DNA of 7,399 nt from Terriglobia bacterium (GCA_022866195.1 JALHUF010000190.1:1-7399), one strand, 5' to 3'; counted from the stretch's first letter, positions 1-5,378 are shown. Numbers and translations are program-made. Notes: generated by a model not told the origin, from the sequence alone.

Positions 1-16
1 ACCTGTCTTTATCCCC

Positions 17-45
17 TTGCAACGCCCTCCGAGTAGTTGTATATA
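17..45 (+). promoter_or_regulatory. Sigma70-like promoter for the RuvC-like gene
   Basis: A -35 box TTGCAA (17-22) is separated by 17 bp from a -10 box TATATA (40-45). Spacing is ideal and both boxes match four or more of the six consensus bases. Transcription would begin near position 52, leaving a leader of about 205 nt before the ATG at 257. Predicted from sequence only. Confidence 0.5.
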
Positions 46-51
46 GGAACG

Positions 52-256
52 GTGACGCAGCGGTAATCCGTGCGGACTATATGTCGCGATTGTCCGGTTG
101 GCCGCCAGCGCCGGCGTGCGGGAAAGGGTTTTGCCTGCACACATCGCAAAGAGCGCGATGGACCCGTCCCGATGTTTCTCAATCGGGATGCGCCACCCGC
201 GATTTACCTCTTCCCGCAACGGCGGGACGCACCGGCTGAAGAGAAGGAGAGCTTTG
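52..256 (+). promoter_or_regulatory. Structured 5' leader with a series of hairpins
   Basis: This gene-free stretch holds several inverted repeats. CGGAC (73-77) pairs with GTCCG (92-96). CATCGC (142-147) pairs with GCGATG (155-160) around a 7-nt loop. TCCCGAT (167-173) pairs with ATCGGGA (182-188) around 8 nt. TCCCGC (212-217) pairs with GCGGGA (222-227) around a tetraloop AACG. A clear ribosome-binding site, GAAGGAGA (243-250), follows and fixes the start at 257. The arms are perfect and closely spaced, which suggests a folded leader RNA. I could not match it to a riboswitch class I know. It may be a cis-regulatory RNA or only incidental GC-rich structure. Confidence 0.4.
137..168 (+). repeat. 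32-bp leader repeat, copy 1
   Basis: This copy matches 596-627 at 27 of 32 positions, 459 bp apart. Both copies keep a small hairpin core (TCGC, 7-nt loop beginning AAAG, GCGA) followed by TGGAC and CGTC. Both lie upstream of a ribosome-binding site and start codon. Copy 1 is in frame with the following gene and copy 2 is not, so the conservation looks like DNA or RNA rather than peptide. Confidence 0.6.
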
Positions 257-544
257 ATGGTATGTCATGCTTATGCGGATAGGGTCGAATGCCACGCTGA
301 CGGCAAGCCCGTAACTATTGCTCCGGCACTGGACGATTCGACCAACCGGATAGCCTTCCTATGTGCGTTGCATGAGGAACTCGTCGAACACCTCCACCGC
401 CGCAAGGTGACGCACGTCGCGATAGACTATCAAAGGCTAGGAATGGGAAGGAAAAGCGTCAACCGCCACATCGGGGAGGTCACTGGTGCCATTGTTGGCG
501 CTGCTATCCACGCCGGAGCGAGCGTGGAACGAGCAAACGGATAG
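257..544 (+). CDS. Small RuvC-fold-like protein (possible remnant)
   Basis: A 95-residue protein. The ATG at 257 is chosen because GAAGGAGA lies just upstream; the frame stays open back to position 98 but no ribosome-binding site supports an earlier start. Residues 29-95 read like the middle of RuvC-family Holliday-junction resolvases: an amphipathic helix (STNRIAFLCALHEELVEHL), then a hydrophobic strand ending in an acid (VTHVAID, D57), then a basic loop GMGRKS and a helix HIGEVTGAIVGAAIHAG. In RuvC the acid after that strand is catalytic. The first RuvC strand with its D-x-G and the C-terminal D-x-x-D helix are missing, so an active nuclease is unlikely from this chain alone. It could be a truncated resolvase, a subunit, or an unrelated small protein. 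Coding is moderately sure; the RuvC link is inference from pattern. Confidence 0.5.
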   Translation: MVCHAYADRVECHADGKPVTIAPALDDSTNRIAFLCALHEELVEHLHRRKVTHVAIDYQRLGMGRKSVNRHIGEVTGAIVGAAIHAGASVERANG

Positions 545-595
545 CGATAGGACGAACCTCGCGCTGTGAGGGTTTGGCTCATCGTTTCTGGCGTC

Positions 596-627
596 GCACA
601 TGTCGCAAAGGACGCGATGGACACGTC
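596..627 (+). repeat. 32-bp leader repeat, copy 2
   Basis: Partner of 137-168 (27 of 32 identical). It sits in the 128-bp gap between the RuvC-like gene and the next start codon at 673. The hairpin core is TCGC (603-606), a 7-nt loop, and GCGA (614-617). Its reading frame differs from that of the downstream gene. Confidence 0.6.
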
Positions 628-1152
628 AATCTCGCATATTACTGGACGAATTTGTCGCTCAGGAGCCTCGAGATGCCGGTTGCGGCACAAGTCTCATTCC
701 GCTTGGACGGGCCAGAGTTTGAAGAGGGCATACCCGTCCTTAAACTGACGGAAGCCCTAAAGCAATTCCACTCAACTGTGGACAAGGGCTACGTGTCCAT
801 AGTCGGAAAAGAGAGGATTACCCACCTCGACCGAACGTTTTACAGGCTGACCGCAACGAAGATCGGCGGCGGCTCCTTCTACTCCGATATACAGATCATC
901 GTCCCGGCAGCTCAATTCGCGCTCACGTTCATTCCCGCTGGCATCACCCCCAGCCATCTATGGGAAGTAGTGAAAAACGCATTCGCCTTTCTGAAGACCG
1001 TTGCTTCCATGAGGAAGGAGGGTAAGGAACCCAAAGTACAAGTGATGACGTCTGCGGACACAACCAGACTCCTGGTCATAGGGAGCCAAAACAACATCGA
1101 GGTAAACCACATAGTGCTCAACACTGCGGGCCAAGCTGAGCCCCACATCAAA

Positions 1153-1160
1153 TCTCTGGC
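1153..1160 (+). repeat. Target-site duplication, left copy
   Basis: TCTCTGGC here is repeated exactly at 2546-2553, immediately outside the other end of the element. Eight bp is the usual duplication size for IS256-family transposition. The next base, G, also matches, so a 9-bp reading is possible. Confidence 0.85.
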
Positions 1161-1161
1161 G

Positions 1162-1188
1162 GTTGAGTCCGTAAACTTCTGTAAATAG
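1162..1188 (+). repeat. Left terminal inverted repeat of the IS256-family element
   Basis: It pairs with the complement of 2518-2544 at about 20 of 27 positions. It also supplies the TAG stop (1186-1188) for the truncated upstream reading frame. Confidence 0.75.
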
Positions 1189-1271
1189 CCGGCTCGGTTT
1201 TTGGGGGGAGCGAGCCGCCAGCATTTCCTTAGAATGGTTTGATCGAAAGAAGCCACCGAAGGAGGTGCTGA

Positions 1272-2465
1272 ATGGCTCGCCAGGCTAAGCATACGGATGT
1301 GTTTTCGGTTTGGCAACAAGCCGCCCAAGAAGGCGACGACGGGATGCGGCGGTTAGTGGAGCGGGTGGTGCAGGAGGTTTTGGAGACCGAAATCACGCGC
1401 TTTCTGCAAGCGGAACCCTACGAACGAACCCGGGAGCGGCGCGGGTACCGCAATGGTTACAAGCCCCGCCTGCTGAAGACGCGCGTCGGCACCCTGGAGC
1501 TGCTGGTGCCCAAGGACCGGGAAGGGCAGTTTCAGACGGAGCTGTTTGAGCGCTACCAGCGGTCCGAGAAAGCGCTGCTGCTGGCCATCATGCAGATGTA
1601 CTTGGAAGGGGTGAGCACGCGCAAGGTGCGGGCGATTACGGAGGAGCTGTGTGGCCTGGAGATCAGCAAGAGCCAGGTCTCGGCCCTCAGCCAGCAACTG
1701 GACGAGGAGATCCAGCGGTGGCGCGAGCGGCCGCTGGAGAGAAGCTATCCCTACCTGGTCGTGGATGCTCGTTATGAGAAGGTGCGGCGGGGTGGGCAGG
1801 TAGTGAGCCAAGGCGTGTTGCTGGTGGTGGGCATCAGCCCCGAAGGCTATCGGGAAATCTTGGGGGTATGGGTGGCCGACAGCGAGAACGAGACGAGTTG
1901 GTCCGAGGTCTTCGCGGAACTGAGCCGGCGTGGGCTGCAAGGCGTGCGCTATGTGGTCTCCGATGCTCACCAGGGGTTAAGGAGGGCCCTGGAGCGGCAC
2001 TTCCAGGGGGCGCTCTGGCAACGCTGCCAAGTGCATTTGATCCGCAACGTGCTGAACCTAGCGAGTCGGAAAGATCGCGGAGCGGTGTTGGAACAGCTGA
2101 GATCGATCACCGAGGCGCCGACGCTGGAGGCAGCGCGCGAGGCGCTGGGACGGGCGGTAGCCGTTCTGGAGAAGAAGCATCCGAAGGTAGCGGCGTTTCT
2201 GGAAGACCAAGGGGAGGAGACCCTGGCGGTCTATGAGTTGCCGTCGGAGCATCGCCGCCGGATGCGGTCGACCAACCTGCTGGAGCGGCTGAATCAGGAG
2301 ATCAAGAGGCGGACGCGAGTGATCCGCATCTTCCCCAACGAGGCCGCATGCCTACGGCTGATCTCCGCCCTGGCGATGGAAACGAACCTGGAATGGATGG
2401 AGAGGGTGTACCTGAAGATGGACGAGACAACCGTCAGCGAGGAGGAGATGGTCGAGGTCGCATGA
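1272..2465 (+). CDS. IS256-family (Mutator-type) DDE transposase
   Basis: A 397-residue transposase, the normal length for the family. The start at 1272 follows a near-perfect ribosome-binding site, AAGGAGGTG (1259-1267). Seen in the chain: an N-terminal region with RRGYRNGYKPR and the VGTLELLVPKDR segment; the first catalytic Asp D165 in YLVVDARYEKVR; the second, D231, in YVVSDAHQGLRRAL; the C/H pair C252 and H255 in WQRCQVHLIRN; and the catalytic Glu E338 in MRSTNLLERLNQEIKRR. These are the family's conserved blocks in the right order, so the enzyme looks intact. It would cut and join the ends at 1161 and 2545 by the copy-out route described for IS256. The acidic C-terminus (EEEMVEVA) ends in a stop that lies inside a hairpin. 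A GCGGCCGC site lies within the gene at 1727-1734. Confidence 0.96.
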   Translation: MARQAKHTDVFSVWQQAAQEGDDGMRRLVERVVQEVLETEITRFLQAEPYERTRERRGYRNGYKPRLLKTRVGTLELLVPKDREGQFQTELFERYQRSEKALLLAIMQMYLEGVSTRKVRAITEELCGLEISKSQVSALSQQLDEEIQRWRERPLERSYPYLVVDARYEKVRRGGQVVSQGVLLVVGISPEGYREILGVWVADSENETSWSEVFAELSRRGLQGVRYVVSDAHQGLRRALERHFQGALWQRCQVHLIRNVLNLASRKDRGAVLEQLRSITEAPTLEAAREALGRAVAVLEKKHPKVAAFLEDQGEETLAVYELPSEHRRRMRSTNLLERLNQEIKRRTRVIRIFPNEAACLRLISALAMETNLEWMERVYLKMDETTVSEEEMVEVA

Positions 2466-2504
2466 GCTAAGTGGCTTCGGGCTACGCCCTTCGCCACTTA
2501 GCTC
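2464..2504 (+). terminator. Long hairpin overlapping the transposase stop codon
   Basis: GAGCTAAGTGGC (2464-2475) is a perfect 12-bp inverse of GCCACTTAGCTC (2493-2504). Inside it is a second stem, GGGC (2479-2482) with GCCC (2486-2489) around TAC. The last two bases of the TGA stop lie in the left arm. No U-run follows, so it is not a textbook terminator. Possible roles are transcript end protection, attenuation of read-out, or part of the element's right end. Confidence 0.6.
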
Positions 2505-2517
2505 ACCAAGGAAATGC

Positions 2518-2544
2518 GAATTTACAGAACTTTCAGGACTTGAC
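2518..2544 (-). repeat. Right terminal inverted repeat of the IS256-family element
   Basis: It begins GAATTTACAGAACTTTC and ends GGACTTGAC. It mirrors 1162-1188 with about seven mismatches. The duplicated target follows it one base later. Confidence 0.75.
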
Positions 2545-2545
2545 T

Positions 2546-2553
2546 TCTCTGGC
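2546..2553 (+). repeat. Target-site duplication, right copy
   Basis: TCTCTGGC, identical to 1153-1160. Here it codes, in the same frame as the left copy, for the start of Ser-Leu-Ala. Confidence 0.85.
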
Positions 2554-2920
2554 GAAGTTGGTTGATGGCGATCACATAAGTAGCCTGTCTGTGTTGGACA
2601 ACAAAAAGGAAGGAATACATCTACTTCCCGCGGACAACAACCTATTCAATCCGACCACGGTCATAGAAGACAAGGCGCTGGAAGTTTCGGCGAAGATTTT
2701 CAGGTTGGACGTAGAATCTCGAACCGGAAGGTTAAGGACGCTGGAAGCAGAACCCCAAGCCGAGTATCCTTTCCAAATCATTGGACGGCAGTCGCTGCAC
2801 CCTTACGTGCTCGCTTTGGAGCAAGACCGCACCGGACTGAGGGTACTTCGAGAGATTGTGCGTCATCCTACGGGGGCAGAGATCGTGCACGGGTTCCATT
2901 TGCTGGGAGTCCTCGGGTAG
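2546..2920 (+). pseudogene. 3' part of the unknown gene interrupted by the IS256-family element
   Basis: The reading frame entering from the right copy of the target duplication runs 124 codons to TAG (2918-2920). Removing the element and one duplication copy fuses it in frame to 673-1160. This half includes a predicted beta-rich segment (ISSLSVLD, GIHLLPADNNLF), a strand-rich stretch ALEVSAKIFRLDVESRTGRL, and a C-terminal half with YPFQIIGRQSL and LALEQDRTGLRVLREI. There are no internal stops or frameshifts, so decay beyond the insertion has not begun. No ribosome-binding site supports independent translation of this half. Function unknown; I do not recognise the family. Confidence 0.75.
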
Positions 2921-3018
2921 AAAGGCCGCAGCCTTCCAGAACAAGGCTACGTTAACTTTCTGTGGTGCCATTGGCGGGTGAGTACTGTTCCAGGTACAAA
3001 TTGAATTCGGGCAGCCGT

Positions 3019-3048
3019 TTGACGTGTCGCGCCAAAGGCCTATAAGAT
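3019..3048 (+). promoter_or_regulatory. Strong sigma70-like promoter for a leaderless transcript
   Basis: The -35 box is TTGACG (3019-3024). The -10 region TATAAGAT (3041-3048) allows TATAAG at 16-bp spacing or TAAGAT at 18 bp. The expected start of transcription falls at about 3053-3056, on or next to the GTG at 3056. No Shine-Dalgarno sequence precedes that GTG. The small zinc-ribbon gene and probably the endonuclease behind it are served by this promoter. Confidence 0.65.
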
Positions 3049-3055
3049 ACCGCCC

Positions 3056-3226
3056 GTGTTCAAGTGCCCCCATTGTGGGAAGCTAATTCCAGATCGCTTG
3101 ATCGTAGCCCATGCCGGGCGTATTGGCGGAAGAAAGACGGCCCTCCGCGGCACCAACTATTTCCGACGGCTTCAATCGCTACGCAAGAAGCGCAGGGGTG
3201 GACGCCCAAGCAAGCCGAAGCCCTGA
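3056..3226 (+). CDS. Small zinc-knuckle/AT-hook-like protein
   Basis: A 56-residue basic protein starting with GTG. It opens FKCPHCGKLIPDRLI, one CxxC knuckle. It continues with AHAGRIGGRKT, RGTNYFRRLQSLRKKRR, and ends GGRPSKPKP, an AT-hook-like GRP surrounded by basic residues. One CxxC pair alone cannot complete a zinc site; the His in CPHC or H21, or dimerisation, could contribute. Small proteins with this knuckle, a GGRK segment and an RGxxYFRxL segment are, as I recall, common on mobile elements; their role is not settled. The gene ends 33 bp before the ATG of the restriction endonuclease, so the two are probably co-transcribed. A DNA-binding regulator or accessory of the restriction-modification system is a fair inference from size, charge and position, not shown. 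It lacks the helix-turn-helix of classical C proteins. Confidence 0.75.
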   Translation: MFKCPHCGKLIPDRLIVAHAGRIGGRKTALRGTNYFRRLQSLRKKRRGGRPSKPKP

Positions 3227-3259
3227 CGAGCCGGCTCCGGACAAGAAGGTCAAAAGGTG

Positions 3260-4258
3260 ATGATGCAGGGGAAAGAAAAGAACAGGGCGGGACGGCCAAG
3301 AATCAAAACCCGATATGGCATCGGTGAATGGTACGGAAGGTCATTTGTCCGCCTTCCGCCAGAGGAACGCCGCGAGCTGGCACGTGTCCAAGCATTGGAG
3401 AAGCGCCAGAGGCCTCAATTCGCCTGTCCGTTCAGGAGCACACCGGCGAATCAAATCCTCTGCACAAAGCGCGGCGGCGTGTGCTCGTTGCGCCTTTATC
3501 AGTTGGACGAAGAAACCGAGCGAGTTTCTGCCCCGACCGGAGAGGGTGGTCAACTAGTGACGACCTGCCCGCACCGTTTCAAGCAAGAAGGATTGATCTT
3601 CACTTGGATCGCCGAGACTCTCCTTGGGTGTCCCGAACCACTCATCGTTGGCGAGGTGGGATTCCTGGAGCAAGAGATTATATCCACCCGTCGCAATGCC
3701 AAAGCAACCGATGCGGAGGACGTGGGGAGGATCGACAACGTGTTAGTCCATCCCACCAGGGACCCGTTGCATTGGACCGCTCTCGAGATTCAAGCTGTCT
3801 ACTTCTCCGGTCTGTCGATGAGCAGGGAGTTCACAGCGATTAGAAAGTCGCGCGCGAAGGGGCTGCTGTTCCCTGTGGCCATTCGCAGGCCTGACTACAG
3901 AAGCAGCGGACCGAAGCGTCTTATGCCGCAACTGCAAATCAAAGTCCCGACACTTCGCCGTTGGGGAAAGAAGATGGCCGTCGTAGTTGACCGAAGTTTC
4001 TTTGCTGCGTTGGGGTCCATGGATGACGTGAGCGATGTGTCGAACTGCGATATCGCATGGTTTGTCGTCGACTATGACGAAAGCGGCGGGGAGTTTGCTT
4101 TGAGGCGGGGCCTCGTCAGGATGACGACACTAGAACGTGCAGTGGAAGGGCTTACAGGGGGGAATCCAGTAGGTCAGAGTTTGTTTGAGCAAAGAGTTCG
4201 CGAAAAATTGGCTGGGAAGTATCCGGGTGTCGAAGACAAGCCAAATTCCGGGCAATAA
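3260..4258 (+). CDS. NotI-family Type II restriction endonuclease
   Basis: About 332 residues. The start is one of GTG 3257, ATG 3260 or ATG 3263; GAAGGT (3245-3250) best suits the ATG at 3260. Numbering here is from the GTG. Four cysteines match the metal (iron) site of NotI in spacing and context: C57 in ACPF, C69 in LCTK, C76 in GGVCS, C104 in TTCPHRF. The active-site candidates are D160 in GRIDNVLV and E177/Q179 in ALEIQAVYFSG, matching NotI's LEIQ block and its PD-(D/E)XK variant in which Gln replaces Lys. A conserved basic block follows (RSSGPKRLMPQLQIKVPTL, residues 215-233). The N-terminus has an AT-hook-like AGRPRIKTRYG. The enzyme would make double-strand cuts in unmodified DNA. It converges on an adenine methyltransferase, the likely protective partner. 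Family assignment is firm; the recognition site is unknown and probably not GCGGCCGC. Confidence 0.88.
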   Translation: MMQGKEKNRAGRPRIKTRYGIGEWYGRSFVRLPPEERRELARVQALEKRQRPQFACPFRSTPANQILCTKRGGVCSLRLYQLDEETERVSAPTGEGGQLVTTCPHRFKQEGLIFTWIAETLLGCPEPLIVGEVGFLEQEIISTRRNAKATDAEDVGRIDNVLVHPTRDPLHWTALEIQAVYFSGLSMSREFTAIRKSRAKGLLFPVAIRRPDYRSSGPKRLMPQLQIKVPTLRRWGKKMAVVVDRSFFAALGSMDDVSDVSNCDIAWFVVDYDESGGEFALRRGLVRMTTLERAVEGLTGGNPVGQSLFEQRVREKLAGKYPGVEDKPNSGQ

Positions 4259-5087
4259 GCAACTCTAGCATTTTCGTGTTGTGGGTGTTCTTCATCAGAA
4301 TAGTCTCGCAGTCGAGCCGGGAGTCTATGACAAGCCGCCTGATCTCTGGACTGTCATCGTAGGTCATCAGAAACTCGCCTCCCAGACGCTTCGCGAGCCG
4401 AAAGAGTCTCTCGTGATCAATGTCAGAGTGTGTGTATAACCTTCTGCCTGCGACGGTGTAAGGCGGGTCAATGAAGAAGGCTACGTTTTTTCTCTGGAGC
4501 TTCCGTTCGATATAGGCAAGGCCGTCCCCTTCGACGAACCTGATTCGGTTGCGGATTCTCGCAATATCGAGCATCCTTCTCTGTAATGTGGTGGGATACC
4601 AGCGAGATCTTATTCCCTTTCCATTTTCGCCCTCCTTCATAACTCCCGCTCCTGGGGCGAGAATCCCACCTCGCTGGACTCTGTTCCGCACAATTGTCAT
4701 GAAAGCCCGCTCTTTTGTACCGCGAGGCCGCGAATTCAAAAGGGCCCTCGCCGAGTCGACCGTTAGATCAAAACTCGCCACCCTGCTTGCGAGCCATTCC
4801 ACATCCCCGCTGAGAATGGTCTTCCAGACGCTTCCGACGTCTGAGTCCAGTTCGATTAGTGTAACCTTTCTTGCCAGGTTCTCAAAAGCGGCTGTGAGAC
4901 CGACAATTGAGCCGCCAGCAAATGGCTCAATAAGTTCCCGCAAGGGCGGCGTAATTGAAGAAAGCCAGAGCCTCACATAGGGGACGAGCCAAGTTTTCCC
5001 CCCTGGATAACGAAAAGGACTCCGCTGTGGAATCGACGCCACATTTACCACTCGGCTCGTGAGAAAGGAGACGAAATCCCTATTCAT
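4152..5087 (-). CDS. D12-class N6-adenine DNA methyltransferase
   Basis: A 311-residue methyltransferase of the Dam/D12 (alpha) type. The ATG at 5087 is chosen because AGGGGG lies seven bases upstream; an in-frame TTG at 5135 is possible but unsupported. Seen in order: SAM-binding motif X, SPFRYPGGKTW (residues 23-33); motif I, IEPFAGGSIVGL (53-64); the acidic ELD turn (79-81); a central target-recognition region (about 120-190, with RNRVQRGGILAPGAG); and catalytic motif IV, FFIDPPYT (204-211). DPPY is the signature of N6-adenine and N4-cytosine enzymes; the D12 layout points to adenine. It would methylate the site cut by the NotI-like enzyme it faces. The two genes overlap tail to tail by 107 bp, and no other modification gene is in the window. 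Methyltransferase class is firm; the pairing is inferred from position. Confidence 0.92.
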   Translation of the reverse strand: MNRDFVSFLTSRVVNVASIPQRSPFRYPGGKTWLVPYVRLWLSSITPPLRELIEPFAGGSIVGLTAAFENLARKVTLIELDSDVGSVWKTILSGDVEWLASRVASFDLTVDSARALLNSRPRGTKERAFMTIVRNRVQRGGILAPGAGVMKEGENGKGIRSRWYPTTLQRRMLDIARIRNRIRFVEGDGLAYIERKLQRKNVAFFIDPPYTVAGRRLYTHSDIDHERLFRLAKRLGGEFLMTYDDSPEIRRLVIDSRLDCETILMKNTHNTKMLELLIARNLACLRHPDTSQPIFRELFAQTNSDLLDSPL

Positions 5088-5140
5088 CTGCAATCCCCCT
5101 CTTACACCCTTCGGCCATAGAATGCAAGAGTGCAAAAGCT

Positions 5141-5170
5141 AGGATAACAGCAAGCCTCGTTGTTTGTCAA
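5141..5170 (-). promoter_or_regulatory. Sigma70-like promoter for the adenine methyltransferase
   Basis: On the minus strand, a perfect TTGACA (5170-5165) is separated by 18 bp from TATCCT (5146-5141). The transcript would start near 5134, giving a leader of about 47 nt to the ATG at 5087. The promoter is separate from that of the endonuclease, so modification could be expressed independently. Confidence 0.6.
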
Positions 5171-5191
5171 GTGCATTTCGGCAGCGGGCAG

Positions 5192-5272
5192 CCACGGTCA
5201 GGGCTTTTCCCCACCACGGCGGGTCTTCGACAACCGTGGGCTTTTTCCTCGGGTTTACCAACCCACGGTCAG
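5192..5272. repeat. Cluster of CCACGG-type repeats upstream of the methyltransferase promoter
   Basis: CCACGGTCAG occurs at 5192-5201 and again at 5263-5272. CCACGG also occurs at 5214-5219, and its inverse CCGTGG at 5234-5239. ACCGTGGG (5233-5240) and CCCACGGT (5262-5269) form an 8-bp inverted repeat around 21 nt. GGGCTTTTCC (5201-5210) recurs as GGGCTTTTTCC (5238-5248). The gap between the methyltransferase and transposase genes is otherwise non-coding. These could be degenerate REP-type repeats or binding sites. Confidence 0.55.
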
Positions 5273-5306
5273 TCCACACGCCGGATTAACCCTGGCTACC
5301 AAGCAG

Positions 5307-5343
5307 GTAGCGCAGACCTCGCGTTTGAGGTCTGCGGCTCTTG
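5307..5343 (+). repeat. REP hairpin upstream of the RAYT gene
   Basis: A GTAG foot (5307-5310) is followed by CGCAGACCTC (5311-5320), a 6-nt loop, and the perfect 10-bp inverse GAGGTCTGCG (5327-5336), then GCTCTTG. A GTAG foot plus hairpin is the recognised architecture of REP sequences mobilised or maintained by RAYT enzymes. The outer parts (AGGTAGCGC and GCGGCTCTT) recur in inverted orientation at 5908-5943. Confidence 0.8.
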
Positions 5344-5372
5344 TTGTATTCGGCCGGGCCCATCGGTAGAAT
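5344..5372 (+). promoter_or_regulatory. Promoter abutting the RAYT start codon
   Basis: TTGTAT (5344-5349), 17 bp, then TAGAAT (5367-5372). The -10 box ends six bases before the ATG at 5379, so transcription would begin at or next to the start codon. No Shine-Dalgarno sequence is visible upstream. This suggests a leaderless, weakly translated mRNA. Confidence 0.45.
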
Positions 5373-5378
5373 CGCGGC

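Larger units (their letters stand above)
673..1188 (+). pseudogene. 5' part of an unknown gene interrupted by an IS256-family element
   Basis: The start at 673 is set by CAGGAG (660-665) seven bases upstream of the ATG. Codons up to 1160 belong to the original gene; the last residues (VESVNFCK) and the TAG stop come from the left end of the inserted element. The native part begins with a polar segment containing LDGPEFEEG, then an alpha-helical stretch, beta-like segments around GGSFYSDIQIIV, and a hydrophobic stretch near residues 90-115 (ALTFIPAG through WEVVKNAFAFLK). I see no signal peptide or convincing membrane span. Joined to 2554-2920 it makes one frame of 284 codons plus stop. I do not recognise the family. 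The truncated product of 171 residues might still be made, but function is doubtful. Confidence 0.75.
1161..2545 (+). mobile_element. Complete IS256-family insertion sequence
   Basis: About 1385 bp. It carries one transposase gene and has related terminal inverted repeats: the left end (from 1162) reads GTTGAGTCC then TTCTGTAAAT, and the right end, read in reverse, GTCAAGTCC then TTCTGTAAAT. The ends agree at about 20 of 27 positions. An exact TCTCTGGC duplication flanks the element. Length, the single DDE gene, imperfect ends and duplication size all fit IS256. A CGGCTCG/CGAGCCG inverted repeat (1190-1196, 1211-1217) just inside the left end could limit read-in transcription. Everything needed for movement appears intact, and the exact duplication suggests a fairly recent insertion. 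Confidence 0.9.

Noticed and set aside
137..168. Resemblance of the leader repeat to a GEMM (cyclic di-GMP) riboswitch because of a GCAAAGGACGC-like string
   Set aside because: The order of conserved blocks, the P2 tetraloop and the receptor sequences of GEMM are not present.
98..256. In-frame upstream extension of the RuvC-like gene
   Set aside because: The frame is open, but no ribosome-binding site precedes the early ATG, the residues look non-protein-like, and the stretch is full of hairpins. GAAGGAGA before 257 is a much better start signal.
1353..1970. 205-codon open frame on the minus strand
   Set aside because: It lies wholly inside the well-supported transposase gene, has no recognisable motif, and reflects GC-rich codon bias.
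2471..2545. GTG start inside the IS giving an independent 149-codon gene for the 3' fragment
   Set aside because: The start lies within the transposon hairpin and terminal repeat, without a ribosome-binding site; the target duplication shows that the native frame begins at 2546 as part of the split gene.
5088..5135. TTG start giving the methyltransferase 16 extra residues
   Set aside because: The predicted transcription start (about 5134) leaves no room for a ribosome-binding site before it; AGGGGG before ATG 5087 is better placed.
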